The notes beneath the pieces are model-generated. The model made no database searches and was not told the DNA's origin. It was given only the letters and a program-made list of their open reading frames with translations. Positions 51,889 through 60,584 of a stretch of DNA of 64,000 bases are shown here, one piece after another. Source of the DNA: Actinomycetota bacterium (GTDB lineage Bacteria > Actinomycetota > Acidimicrobiia > Acidimicrobiales > AC-14). Position numbers and translations under genes: made by a program. The first letter of the stretch is position 1. Every line of letters starts with the position of its first letter. The DNA is taken from NCBI GenBank assembly GCA_005888325.1, contig VAWU01000019.1, forward strand, positions 106,285 through 170,284, given 5' to 3'.

Positions 51889-53643
51889 TCAGCGCCTGAG
51901 CGCCCGGGCGACTCCACGCACGCGCTCGTCCTGCTCGATCTGGTCGAGCGCGAGGGGAAGTGCCCTCGACCAGTTGCCGGCTTCGGTGGTGCCGGGAAGG
52001 TTGGGCCGCTCCTCGACGGCCAGCGCGTCGTCGAGCGTCGCCGCCAACAGCGCCGACGGGGCACGGGCGAGCGCGCGGTAGGTGCCCGCCACCACGGCGT
52101 CGACCGGCGCGTCGTCGTCCACGTCCGCCAGCGACCGAACGCGCGCGCGCAGCTGTGCCTCGCCCTCCTCGTTGGCACGCATGCCGGCCTCCCTTTGGCG
52201 GACGAGGTCGCGCCCCGTCCACAGCCCGGCGAGCGTCGGGAGGTCGTGCGTCGTCACCGCCGCCAGCGCGTTCTCCGGTAGCGCGCCCGGGTCGCCGGGC
52301 TCGAAGTAGAGCAACCGGTACGACAGCACGCGGCGCCGAGCCAGGTCGGCGCGCACGCCCTCCTCCACCGTCCCGAGGTCCTCACCCACGACGAAGGCCC
52401 GGGCCCGATGGCTCTCGACCGCGAGGATGTCGAGCAGGTCGGCGGCGGGGTACCGCACATAGGTGCCTTCGTCGGGCCCGCACCCATCGGGCACCCAGAA
52501 GAGGCGGAACAGGCCCATGACATGGTCGACGCGCAGCCCTCCGGCGTGCCGGAACCCGGCGCGCACGGTCTCGATGAACGGCCCGTAGCCGGCGGCGCGC
52601 AGTCGCCACGGGTCGAACGGGCGCAGCCCCCAGTCCTGGCCACTGGTGTTGAACTCGTCGGGCGGGGCCCCGACCGAGACGCCGTTCGCGTACGCGTGAT
52701 GGTCGACCCACGCGTCGGCTCCGTCGGGGTCGACACCCACGGCGAGGTCGTGCACCAGCGCGAGCTCGCGCGACGCGACCTCGAGTTGGTGGTCGAGCGA
52801 CCATTGCACCCACATGTGGAACCGCGCGCGATCGGGATCGGCGTGCCCACGCTCTCGTCGGGCGCAGAAGTTCGCGTAGCCCACGAGGGACTCGGCCTGC
52901 TCGGCGACGTAACGGTCGAAGGCTGCATCACCGGAGAAGCGGCCCCATTGGCGTTCGAGCGCCTCGACCTTCAGTCGGTAGATCGCGTCGCGGTCGACGT
53001 GGCGGTCCGCGTTCATCGCCCGAGCCGTCTCGTTGAGCTGCTCGTCGTCGACGCGCAGGTGCAGCAGGTTCCGGAAGCGCCGGCTGCTCGGGTAGTAGGG
53101 GCTCGGCTGCTGCGGCACACCGGGCGATGGCGCGTGCAGCGGGCTCACCAGCACCATGCCCGCCCCGAGATCGCGCGACCAGCGCGCCAGTCGCCCGAGA
53201 TCGTCGAGGTCGCCGATCCCCCAGCTCTCCCGCGAGCGCAGGGCGTAGAGCTGCACCGCCCAACCCCACGTGTGGAGGCGCTCGGGCAGGAAGCACATGC
53301 GCGGGCTCACGATGAGGCGGGTGACGTGGTCGTCGCGGTGCGTGACGAGCCGGTGGTAGCCGACGGGCAGGTCGGGGGGCAGCGCGTCGACGATGTCGAG
53401 CTCGCCGCCGTCCTCCGTGAGCAGCCGGGCCGGCGCGTCGAGCCGCGGCGGCGGCTCGCCCGCCCCGATGCACCGCACGTGTTCGTCGCCCGCGGGCGGC
53501 TCACCGTCGGCGCCCATCGCCTCGAGCACGGCATCGAGCGTGGTGCCCGGCACCTCACGCCATGCACCGGACGCGTCGCGGTAGCCCGTCGCCACTCCCC
53601 ACCGCGCCGCCCGGGCTCTGTTGTTCGAGGCTCTCGTGCTCAA
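51889..53643 (-). CDS. malQ: 4-alpha-glucanotransferase
   Basis: GH77 enzyme transferring maltodextrin segments (glycogen/maltose metabolism); 584 residues. SWGIGDLDDLGRLARWSRDL, the nucleophile Asp in GGLRVDHVMGLFRLFWVPDG, acid/base Glu in VVGEDLGTVEEGVRADLARR and AAVTTHDLPTLAGLWTGRDL are all present. It is shorter than many actinobacterial MalQ (about 700), as the start is fixed by the TTG at 53643 overlapping the EamA gene stop; the missing part is the N-terminal beta domain. Confidence 0.9.
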   Translation of the reverse strand: MSTRASNNRARAARWGVATGYRDASGAWREVPGTTLDAVLEAMGADGEPPAGDEHVRCIGAGEPPPRLDAPARLLTEDGGELDIVDALPPDLPVGYHRLVTHRDDHVTRLIVSPRMCFLPERLHTWGWAVQLYALRSRESWGIGDLDDLGRLARWSRDLGAGMVLVSPLHAPSPGVPQQPSPYYPSSRRFRNLLHLRVDDEQLNETARAMNADRHVDRDAIYRLKVEALERQWGRFSGDAAFDRYVAEQAESLVGYANFCARRERGHADPDRARFHMWVQWSLDHQLEVASRELALVHDLAVGVDPDGADAWVDHHAYANGVSVGAPPDEFNTSGQDWGLRPFDPWRLRAAGYGPFIETVRAGFRHAGGLRVDHVMGLFRLFWVPDGCGPDEGTYVRYPAADLLDILAVESHRARAFVVGEDLGTVEEGVRADLARRRVLSYRLLYFEPGDPGALPENALAAVTTHDLPTLAGLWTGRDLVRQREAGMRANEEGEAQLRARVRSLADVDDDAPVDAVVAGTYRALARAPSALLAATLDDALAVEERPNLPGTTEAGNWSRALPLALDQIEQDERVRGVARALRR

Positions 53644-54539
53644 TGCTGGACGTTCGACGGCACGCCACCGGCGCGCGCGGGCAACAGCCGCCCGTGCACC
53701 ATGGCGATCCCCACGATCGTGAGCGCGCCGCCCACCACGAGCCCGACCTCGAACGCCTCGTTCAGGAACACCACGCCGACGGCCACGGCCACGACGGGCA
53801 CGAGGTAGGTGACCACCGACGCCTTGGTGGAGCCGAGCTCGGCGATCGACCGGTAGTTGACGAGATAGGCGATGCCCGTGCCGACGACGCCGAGCAGAAC
53901 GATGCTGAGCGCGCGCGTCGGCGTCAGCTCGAAACCCTGAGCCGCCGTCGTGACTGCAGCGACCGGGAGCAGGATCACCGTCGCCACCAGCAGCTGGCCG
54001 CCGGCGATGACGACGGGCTCGATGTCGGCGACGTGGCGTTGCGCGTAGGTGAAGCCGAAGCCGTAACACGCGGAGACGCCGACGACGGCCAGCTCGCCCC
54101 AGAGCGACGACCCGGTGACGTCGCCGCTCCCGACGCCCGCGGCCACGCCGACGCCGACGAAGCCCAGCAGGAGCCCTGCGAGCTGCGCGCGCGTCAGGCG
54201 CTCACCGAGCAGCGCTGCCGTCAGCATCGCCGCGAACAGGGGGGTGGACGCGTTGAGCACCGCCGCGAGGGCAGACGAGATGTGCTGTTCGGCCCAGGCG
54301 AGCAGCGTGAAGGGCACCGCGTTGTACGTGACCGCGAGCACCACGAAGTGTCGCCACTGGGCGCGTTCGGACCGTGGTGGCAGCGCGGTTCGGCGGGCGC
54401 GCAGCACCACCAGCAGGACCCCGGCACCGAGGGCGACGCGGAGACACGCCACCGTGGCCGGCGTCATTCCCCGCACGGCCACCTTGATGAACAGGAACGA
54501 CCATCCCCAGATGAAGGCGAGGACCATCAGGCGCCGCAC
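53640..54539 (-). CDS. EamA/DMT-family exporter
   Basis: 299 residues, ten hydrophobic segments in two EamA repeats. First repeat: LAFIWGWSFLFIKVAVRGMT, YNAVPFTLLAWAEQHISSAL. Second repeat: ACYGFGFTYAQRHVADIEPV, VNYRSIAELGSTKASVVTYL, VAVGVVFLNEAFEVGLVVGG. The family exports amino acids and related metabolites. The GTG at 54539 is nearest to the first helix. It overlaps malQ by four bases. Confidence 0.87.
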   Translation of the reverse strand: MRRLMVLAFIWGWSFLFIKVAVRGMTPATVACLRVALGAGVLLVVLRARRTALPPRSERAQWRHFVVLAVTYNAVPFTLLAWAEQHISSALAAVLNASTPLFAAMLTAALLGERLTRAQLAGLLLGFVGVGVAAGVGSGDVTGSSLWGELAVVGVSACYGFGFTYAQRHVADIEPVVIAGGQLLVATVILLPVAAVTTAAQGFELTPTRALSIVLLGVVGTGIAYLVNYRSIAELGSTKASVVTYLVPVVAVAVGVVFLNEAFEVGLVVGGALTIVGIAMVHGRLLPARAGGVPSNVQH

Positions 54540-54580
54540 CCGGCGAGTGTAAGGGCGGCCCCGGCACGCTCCGCACGGTT

Positions 54581-54586
54581 TAGACT
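54581..54586 (+). promoter_or_regulatory. -10 element of the coiled-coil gene/pdtaR pair
   Basis: TAGACT ends nine bases before the ATG at 54596. Confidence 0.45.
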
Positions 54587-54595
54587 GCTCGTCCC

Positions 54596-54889
54596 ATGTC
54601 ACGTTGGTTGCTCGAGCGTCGGTTGTCGGATCTCGCCGAGCGGCTGAAGCGCACGAAGGCCGAGCTCGCCGTCGTCGACGAGCAGCTGGCCTTCTTCGCC
54701 GAAGCCGCCGACGAGGCGCGGCTGCGGGCCCTGGTGTCCGAGACGCCACTCGCCGAGCGCGAGAACCACGAGGCCCAGAAGCATGCTGACGCGATGGCGC
54801 GTGAGCGCGCGGCCATCCTGTCGTCGATCGCCGAGCTCGAGCGATCCCAGGACGAGCTGCTCGACCGGCTCGTCGCAGAGTCGAAGTAG
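54596..54889 (+). CDS. Small coiled-coil protein upstream of ANTAR regulator
   Basis: 97 residues, almost all helix: LLERRLSDLAERLKRTKAEL, AVVDEQLAFFAEAADEARLR and ERAAILSSIAELERSQDELL have heptad spacing. No cysteines, no membrane segment. It lies 22 bases upstream of the ANTAR regulator and probably shares its promoter. A similar small protein next to this regulator is common in actinobacteria, but its role is not known to me. Confidence 0.7.
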   Translation: MSRWLLERRLSDLAERLKRTKAELAVVDEQLAFFAEAADEARLRALVSETPLAERENHEAQKHADAMARERAAILSSIAELERSQDELLDRLVAESK

Positions 54890-54911
54890 CGCGACCGAAG
54901 GAGCGAACGAC

Positions 54912-55487
54912 TTGGCCGTGCGCGTCGTCATCGCGGAGGACGAAGCCATCATCCGCCTCGACCTCAAGGAGATCCTCGAGGAGGAGGGCTACGAGGTCGT
55001 GGGCGAGACCGGCCGGGGCGACGAGGCGGTCGAGCTGGTCAAGCAGCTCGAGGCCGACCTCGCGATCCTCGACATCAAGATGCCCGGGCTCGACGGGCTG
55101 GAGGCCGCCCGGGAGATCTCGGGCGAACGCCGGGCCGCGGTTGTCATCCTCACCGCCTTCAGCCAGCGTGACCTCATCGAGCAGGCACGCGATGCGGGCG
55201 CGGTCGCCTACCTCGTGAAGCCGTTCCAGAAGCACGACCTGCTGCCGGCCATCGAGGTCGCGCTCGGACGGTTCGAGGAGAGCAAGGCCCTCCACCGCGA
55301 GGTCGCGAGCCTCGAGGAGCAGCTCGCGACGCGCAAGGTCGTCGACCGGGCGAAGGGGATGCTGATGGACCGCTACGGGCTGTCGGAGAACGACGCCTTT
55401 GCGTTCATTCAGAAGACCGCCATGCGCGAGCGGGTGACGATGAAGATCGTCGCCCAGCGCATCATCGACGGCGAGCTGCACCCCTAG
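54912..55487 (+). CDS. pdtaR: ANTAR-domain response regulator (PdtaR-like)
   Basis: 191 residues. The receiver VRVVIAEDEAIIRLDLKEIL has the acidic pocket, phospho-Asp in LAILDIKMPGLDGLEAAREI and Lys in YLVKPFQKHDLLPAIEVAL. The C-terminal ANTAR domain (RKVVDRAKGMLMDRYGLSEN, then IVAQRIIDG) binds paired hexaloop hairpins in RNA to prevent termination. TTG start at 54912, or GTG 54918. Its usual kinase PdtaS is not in the window. Confidence 0.92.
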   Translation: MAVRVVIAEDEAIIRLDLKEILEEEGYEVVGETGRGDEAVELVKQLEADLAILDIKMPGLDGLEAAREISGERRAAVVILTAFSQRDLIEQARDAGAVAYLVKPFQKHDLLPAIEVALGRFEESKALHREVASLEEQLATRKVVDRAKGMLMDRYGLSENDAFAFIQKTAMRERVTMKIVAQRIIDGELHP

Positions 55488-55499
55488 CTCGGAGCACGA

Positions 55500-56159
55500 C
55501 TAGTTCGCAGCGACGTAGAGCTGGTCCGCGAGGGCGGGCCCGAGCGCGATGGTTCCGTCGTGCAGCTGGAGGGTGAGGGTGCCGTCCGGCGCCTTCGACT
55601 GCACCTCCGCGTCGACGCCCGGCACGAACCCGTGCTCGCTCAGGTACACGAGGGAGTCGGCGTCGCTCTCGACCTGTTCGGTGACCCGCTCGAGGCGAAC
55701 GCGATCGCCGGGCGCCGACTCGGAGAGCGCGTGCAGGTCGAACCGCGGCACGCCCATGCCCGGGATGGGGTTGCCGTGCGGACAGGTGGTGGGGCTCTCG
55801 AGCAGCTGCACCAACCGCTCCTCGACCTCGTCGGAGATCACGTGCTCCCAGCGGCCCGCCTCGAGGTGGGCCTTGTGCCAGTCGAGGCCGATCACATCGG
55901 TGAGCAGACGCTCGGCCAGGCGGTGCTTCCGCACGACGCTCTCGGCTCGGGTCCGACCCTCCGGGGTCAGCACGATGGTGCGGTTCGTGACCAGCACGTA
56001 ACCGTCGGCCTTCAGACGTCGCACCGTCTCCGACACGGACGGGGCCGAGTGACCGAGGCGCTCCGCGAGTCGCGCCTGGATCACCTGCGCGCCCTCTTCA
56101 TCGAGCGAGTGGATGGCCTCCAGGTACTCCTCGACGGGGGGATGGAAGCCGTCGGACAT
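55500..56159 (-). CDS. DtxR/IdeR-family metal-dependent repressor
   Basis: 219 residues. N-terminal helix-turn-helix EEYLEAIHSLDEEGAQVIQA, LAERLGHSAPSVSETVRRLK; dimerisation/metal domain HRLAERLLTDVIGLDWHKAH, LEAGRWEHVISDEVEERLV with His/Glu metal ligands and CPHGNPIPGMG; C-terminal SH3-like domain. The ATG at 56159 is preferred over 56168 because TAGCAT ends seven bases before it. It lies next to an iron-uptake pair with a DtxR-like box, so Fe(II) or Mn(II) control is likely. Confidence 0.92.
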   Translation of the reverse strand: MSDGFHPPVEEYLEAIHSLDEEGAQVIQARLAERLGHSAPSVSETVRRLKADGYVLVTNRTIVLTPEGRTRAESVVRKHRLAERLLTDVIGLDWHKAHLEAGRWEHVISDEVEERLVQLLESPTTCPHGNPIPGMGVPRFDLHALSESAPGDRVRLERVTEQVESDADSLVYLSEHGFVPGVDAEVQSKAPDGTLTLQLHDGTIALGPALADQLYVAAN

Positions 56160-56166
56160 GGTTTTC

Positions 56167-56172
56167 ATGCTA
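56167..56172 (-). promoter_or_regulatory. -10 element of the dtxR gene
   Basis: TAGCAT on the reverse strand ends seven bases before the ATG at 56159, allowing the repressor to be made apart from efeU. Confidence 0.45.
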
Positions 56173-56195
56173 CTGCCGCGTCCCCGCTCCGAGGC

Positions 56196-56885
56196 TCACG
56201 TCGGCGCGACGGTGAACGCGCCCTTCATGCCCCGGGCCTGGTGGTCCGCCACGTCGCAGATGTAGCGGTACCTGCCGGGCACCGCGAAGGTGAGCGTCGC
56301 CGTACCGGTCTTGCGGGGGTCCGTCTGATCGATCTGACCGAGCACCTTGTTGTCGGGGGTGAACACCTCCAAGTCGTGCGGCTGGTGACCTTCGTTCTTC
56401 ATCACGAAGCGGATGGTCTCGCCGGCTTTGATGCCCGGGTCGGCGAGCTGGAACGAGTAGTCGACGGCCGTGAGCTCGACGTCGCGGTCGGCGGCCTTGG
56501 TGCCGGCCTGAACCGCGCCTCCCTTGCCGACGACGGTGATGCGGGCCCGGATGCCATTTCCCTTCTGCCCCGGCTTGCAGCCGAGCTGGTAGTCACCTGC
56601 AGCCAGGTCGACCGTAAGGGTACGGCTCGTGCCCGGCCCCACGTTCTCGACCTCGTCGATCACCTTGTCGCCCTCGCCGAACACGTACAGCTCGGTCGTC
56701 TGCTTTCCCTTGTTCGTCACCTCGAAGGTGAGCTTGCCCGCGTCGAGCCGCGTCCGTGCCGGTACGCACGTCGTGTCGGTCGAGGTGACGGCGATGGCGT
56801 TGCTCGACGACGAGGTGCACCCGACAGCACCGATCGCGAGCGCGACGAGTGCGACGGCCGTCGAGCGCGCGCGCGTCGCGATCAC
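56196..56885 (-). CDS. Lipoprotein with two cupredoxin domains, EfeO-like
   Basis: 229 residues. A lipoprotein signal ends at the Cys in VALVALAIGAVGC. The first cupredoxin-like domain (about 30-125) contains TDTTCVPARTRLDAGKLTFE and AGDYQLGCKPGQKGNG with a Cys pair, as in the N-terminal part of EfeO. The second (about 140-228) has copper ligands in EGHQPHDLEVFTP and YRYICDVADHQARGMKGAFT (His, Cys, His, Met). There is no M75 peptidase domain. It overlaps efeU by four bases; probably a periplasmic-side copper/iron partner. Confidence 0.8.
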   Translation of the reverse strand: MIATRARSTAVALVALAIGAVGCTSSSSNAIAVTSTDTTCVPARTRLDAGKLTFEVTNKGKQTTELYVFGEGDKVIDEVENVGPGTSRTLTVDLAAGDYQLGCKPGQKGNGIRARITVVGKGGAVQAGTKAADRDVELTAVDYSFQLADPGIKAGETIRFVMKNEGHQPHDLEVFTPDNKVLGQIDQTDPRKTGTATLTFAVPGRYRYICDVADHQARGMKGAFTVAPT

Positions 56886-57739
56886 CTCGAGGCCGCGGCC
56901 GGCGCGCGCGCCGGAGCGGGCGCGGGAGCCGTGGAGGTGGCGGCCCGCGCAGGGCGGAAGAAGAGGAGCAGGGTGGGCACGACATAGCCGACGTACGCGA
57001 CCAGCTGGAGCCACGTGGTGACCGGGCTGAAGTTGAACACGCCCTTGAGCAACGTGCCGTACCAGCTCGACGGGGGGACGGCAGCCGACACGTCGAACGC
57101 GAGGCGGTGCAGCCCGGGCAGGACCGACGCCTCCTGCAGGTCGTGGAACCCGTAGGCGAGGACCCCGCCCGCCACCACCACGAGGGCGGCGCCGGTGAAG
57201 GTGAAGAAGGTGGCCAGGTTGATCCGCACCGACCCCTTGTAGAGCAGGAAGCCGGTGATCGTGGCGGTGACGAGGCCGAGGACGGCGCCGGTCACCGGTC
57301 CCGCGCCCGATCCCGCGGCCGAGACCGCGGACCACACGAACACCGCCGTCTCCAGGCCCTCGCGGCCGACCGCGACGAACGCCATCAGCCCCAGCGCGGC
57401 CGTGCCGCCCGCGATCGCCGTGTCGAGCTTGCCTTGGAGCTCCCCCTTCAAGAAGCGCGCCTGGCGCCGCATCCAGAAGATCATCCAGGTCACGAAGCCC
57501 ACCGCCGCGATCGACATGAAGCCGCCGAACGCCTCGCGGGCCTCGAAGCTCAGCGAGTGGGAGGTGTAGGTCAGGAGCGCGCCGACCCCGAGGCTGGCCG
57601 CGACCGCGATCACGACGCCGGTCCATATGGGGGCCAGGTGCTCGCGATTGCCCGTGCGGACCATGTAGGCCACGAGGATCCCCACGACGAGAGCCGCCTC
57701 GAGCCCCTCGCGCAGACCGATCAGGAAGTTGGGGAACAA
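56882..57739 (-). CDS. efeU: Iron permease EfeU/FTR1
   Basis: High-affinity iron permease of 285 residues with seven hydrophobic segments. The two diagnostic iron motifs are FLIGLREGLEAALVVGIL (REGLE) and MAFVAVGREGLETAVFVWSA. The TTG at 57739 gives the usual MFPNFLIGLREGLE opening; upstream codons are not conserved. The C-terminus is Ala/Pro-rich. First gene of efeU-cupredoxin-dtxR, with a DtxR-like site 36 bases upstream. Confidence 0.9.
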   Translation of the reverse strand: MFPNFLIGLREGLEAALVVGILVAYMVRTGNREHLAPIWTGVVIAVAASLGVGALLTYTSHSLSFEAREAFGGFMSIAAVGFVTWMIFWMRRQARFLKGELQGKLDTAIAGGTAALGLMAFVAVGREGLETAVFVWSAVSAAGSGAGPVTGAVLGLVTATITGFLLYKGSVRINLATFFTFTGAALVVVAGGVLAYGFHDLQEASVLPGLHRLAFDVSAAVPPSSWYGTLLKGVFNFSPVTTWLQLVAYVGYVVPTLLLFFRPARAATSTAPAPAPARAPAAASR

Positions 57740-57774
57740 AGTCAGCCGTCCATGGCGTGGCGTGGCGGAGGGTG

Positions 57775-57805
57775 TTAGGTACTCCTTACCCTGAGAGCAA
57801 GGTAA
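57775..57805. promoter_or_regulatory. DtxR/IdeR-like box upstream of efeU
   Basis: TTAGGTACTCCTTACCCTG (57775-57793) matches the DtxR consensus at its first half and in the central CT and ACC. TTACC (57786-57790) and GGTAA (57801-57805) form a second, overlapping dyad. The position, just upstream of efeU and reading toward the dtxR gene, fits iron repression. Binding is inferred. Confidence 0.5.
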
Positions 57806-57865
57806 CCCGAATTCTGACATCGCGTCAAGCCGCGACTGACGCGGGTGTCAGTGAGCGGGCAGGCT

Positions 57866-57871
57866 TACCAT
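57866..57871 (+). promoter_or_regulatory. -10 element of polA
   Basis: TACCAT ends six bases before the GTG at 57878, which supports that start over the GTG at 57845. Confidence 0.45.
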
Positions 57872-57877
57872 GCGGCC

Positions 57878-60559
57878 GTGCCCACCGTGCTGCTCCTCGA
57901 CGGGAACTCGCTCGCGTACCGGGCGTTCTTCGCCCTCCCGACCGACATGGCCACCGCCTCCGGTCAGGTGACCAACGCGGTGTTCGGCTTCACGTCGATG
58001 CTCGTGAACCTGCTGAAGGACCACCGCCCGGACGGGATCGCCGTGGCGTTCGACCTCCCGCAACCCACCTTCCGGCACGAGCTGGTGGCGGACTACAAGG
58101 GCGGGCGGGCCGAGGCGCCTGACATCCTGCGGCAGCAGATGGGGCTGGTGCGTCAGGTCGTCGAGACGTTGCGGGTGCCCATCCTCGAGGTCCCCGGCTT
58201 CGAGGCGGACGACGTGATCGCCACCCTCGCCACCGAGGCCCGCGACAAGGGGATCGATGCCATCATCGTCACCGGCGATCGCGACACCTACCAGTTGGTC
58301 GAGGACCCGCACGTCAGGGTGCTCTACAACCGGCGAGGCGTGAGCGACTACGCGCTCTACGACGAGGCGGGGATCAAGGAGCGCACCGGCGTCACTCCCG
58401 AGCAGTACCCGATCTACGCCGCGCTGCGCGGCGACCCGTCCGACAACCTTCCCGGTGTGCCGGGTGTTGGCGAGAAGACGGCGGCCAAGCTCATCAACGA
58501 GTACGGCGATCTCGACGGTGTCTTCGCCAACCTCGACAAGCTCACGCCGAAGCTCCGCGAGAGCCTGAAGGCGCACGAGGCCCAGGTGCGCTCGAACGCG
58601 CTGGCCACGCCGCTGGTGCGCGACGTCGAGCTCGACGTCGACGTGGCCGAGCTGCGCATGGGTGCGTGGGACACCGAGGAGGTGCGCAAGCTCTTCGGCT
58701 TCCTCGAGTTCCGCACGCTGTGGGACCGACTGCTCGAGGCGGTGGGGCCCGAGCAGGCGGCGGGGCCCGCGGTCACCACGACCGCGGTGCTCGAGGCTGA
58801 TGTCACCGTCGTGCGGAGTCCGTCCGACGCGGCCGCCCTCTTCGACCGGCTGGCGAAGACCGACGCCCCGCTGCCCGTCGCCGCGACCTGGGCGGGCATC
58901 GAGGGCCGTTCGACGCTAATCGGCCTGGCGTTCGCCACCGGTGAGACCACCGCGTCGTTCGTCGGCGGCGAGCTGCTCGACGCACCCGAGGTCGCGCGCG
59001 CGCTCGCGGCGCTCGTCGGCACGGGCGGCCGCCCGGTGCAGGCTCACCGGGTGAAGGAGCTCATGCGCGGACTCGACGGGTTCGGCGTGGACCTCCGCGC
59101 CGTCGACCTCGACACCGCGGTCGGCGCGTACCTCGTCGACCCCGCGGAGTCGCAGTACCTGCTGGAGGACCTCGCCGCCCGCTACGCCGGTCTCGAGCTG
59201 CGCTCGCCCGACGCGCCGCCGCCCGACCAGCTCGACCTCGACGGCTCGGGCACCGACCCGGCGGACGATGCCGGCCGCCGGGCGCTCGCCGTTGCCCGGC
59301 TGGCGCCCGCACTGGCCGAAGCCATGGACGCGCGCAAGCTGCGCGCGCTCTACGACGACGTCGAACGTCCGTTGATCGGCGTCCTCGCGCGCATGGAGAA
59401 GGTCGGTGTCGGCGTCGACGTCCCCTACCTGCGCGAGCTGGCCGACGGGCTCGAGTCCGAGGTGCGCCGGCTCGAATCCGAGATCCAGGAGGCGGCGGGC
59501 CACGCCTTCACCGTCAACTCCACCAAGCAGTTGCGCTCGGTGCTCTTCGACGAGCTCGGCCTGCAGCCGCAGAAGAAGACGAAGACCGGCTTCTCGACGG
59601 ACGCGGCGTCACTCGAGAAGCTGCGCGGCCAGCACCCCGTGATCGAGCTGTTGTTGCGCTACCGCGAGGTCGAGAAGCTGCGCTCGACCTACGGCGAGAA
59701 CCTGCTCGCCTACGTGGGCGACGACGGGCGCATCCACGCCACCTTCAACCAGACCGTGGCGCGCACCGGCCGGCTCAGCTCCGACGCGCCGAACCTGCAC
59801 AACATCCCGATCCGCCGGGAGGAGGGCCGGCGCTTCCGTCGCGCCTTCGTGCCCGCCGAGGGTCACGAGCTGCTCGTGGCCGACTACAACCAGATCGAGC
59901 TGCGCGTGATCGCCCACCTGGCCGAGGACCCCGGGCTCGTCGAGGCGTTCACCTCGCGCCAGGACATCCACACCACGACCGCGGCGCGCGTGTTCAGCAT
60001 CGACCCGGCCGACGTCGACGTGGAGAAGCGATCGAAGGCGAAGATGGTGTCGTACGGGCTGGCCTACGGCATGGAGTCCTACGGGTTGGGTCAGCGCCTC
60101 GGCATCCCCACCGAGGAGGCGGCGTTGATCCTCGCCGCGTACTTCGAGGCGTTCCCGCGCGTGAAGGACTACATGGACCGCGTCGTCGCCGAGGCGCGCG
60201 ACCGGGGCTACACCGAGACGCTGTTCGGTCGGCGTCGTCTGATCCCCGAGCTCTCCTCGTCGAACTACCGGCTGCGACAGGCCGGCGAGCGCCAGGCGAT
60301 GAACGCCGGCATCCAGGGTCTGGCGGCCGACATCTTCAAGGTCGCGCTCGTGCGCCTCGACCGTGCCCTCGAGGAAGGTGGTCACCGGAGCCGGATCATC
60401 CTCCAGGTGCACGACGAGGTGCTGCTCGAGGTGCCACCGGACGAGCACGCGCTCGCGGCCGAGCTCACCCTCGAGGCCATGCGCGGCGCGTGCGAGCTGC
60501 GGGTGCCGCTCGAGGTGAACCTGGCGTTCGGCCCGAGCTGGGCGGACGCGAAGGGTTAG
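57878..60559 (+). CDS. polA: DNA polymerase I
   Basis: 893 residues. 5'-3' exonuclease domain (1-~290): LLLDGNSLAYRAFFALPTDM, EVPGFEADDVIATLATEARD, NLPGVPGVGEKTAAKLINEY. A central domain (~300-480) resembles the 3'-5' exonuclease but lacks its acidic motifs, so no proofreading is expected. The polymerase domain has DAPNLHNIPIRREEGRRFRR, LVADYNQIELRVIAHLAEDP (motif A), RSKAKMVSYGLAYGMESYGL (O helix) and ILQVHDEVLLEVP (motif C). Repair and Okazaki-fragment maturation. Ends in a hairpin shared with the next gene. Confidence 0.96.
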   Translation: MPTVLLLDGNSLAYRAFFALPTDMATASGQVTNAVFGFTSMLVNLLKDHRPDGIAVAFDLPQPTFRHELVADYKGGRAEAPDILRQQMGLVRQVVETLRVPILEVPGFEADDVIATLATEARDKGIDAIIVTGDRDTYQLVEDPHVRVLYNRRGVSDYALYDEAGIKERTGVTPEQYPIYAALRGDPSDNLPGVPGVGEKTAAKLINEYGDLDGVFANLDKLTPKLRESLKAHEAQVRSNALATPLVRDVELDVDVAELRMGAWDTEEVRKLFGFLEFRTLWDRLLEAVGPEQAAGPAVTTTAVLEADVTVVRSPSDAAALFDRLAKTDAPLPVAATWAGIEGRSTLIGLAFATGETTASFVGGELLDAPEVARALAALVGTGGRPVQAHRVKELMRGLDGFGVDLRAVDLDTAVGAYLVDPAESQYLLEDLAARYAGLELRSPDAPPPDQLDLDGSGTDPADDAGRRALAVARLAPALAEAMDARKLRALYDDVERPLIGVLARMEKVGVGVDVPYLRELADGLESEVRRLESEIQEAAGHAFTVNSTKQLRSVLFDELGLQPQKKTKTGFSTDAASLEKLRGQHPVIELLLRYREVEKLRSTYGENLLAYVGDDGRIHATFNQTVARTGRLSSDAPNLHNIPIRREEGRRFRRAFVPAEGHELLVADYNQIELRVIAHLAEDPGLVEAFTSRQDIHTTTAARVFSIDPADVDVEKRSKAKMVSYGLAYGMESYGLGQRLGIPTEEAALILAAYFEAFPRVKDYMDRVVAEARDRGYTETLFGRRRLIPELSSSNYRLRQAGERQAMNAGIQGLAADIFKVALVRLDRALEEGGHRSRIILQVHDEVLLEVPPDEHALAAELTLEAMRGACELRVPLEVNLAFGPSWADAKG

Positions 60560-60584
60560 GACGCGAAGAGTTGGCTAACCCTTC
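60550..60584. terminator. Bidirectional hairpin holding both stop codons
   Basis: GAAGGGTTAG (60550-60559) and CTAACCCTTC (60575-60584) are exact complements over a 15-base loop. The TAG of polA and the TAG of the convergent gene each lie in one arm, so the symmetry supplies both stops. Confidence 0.65.
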
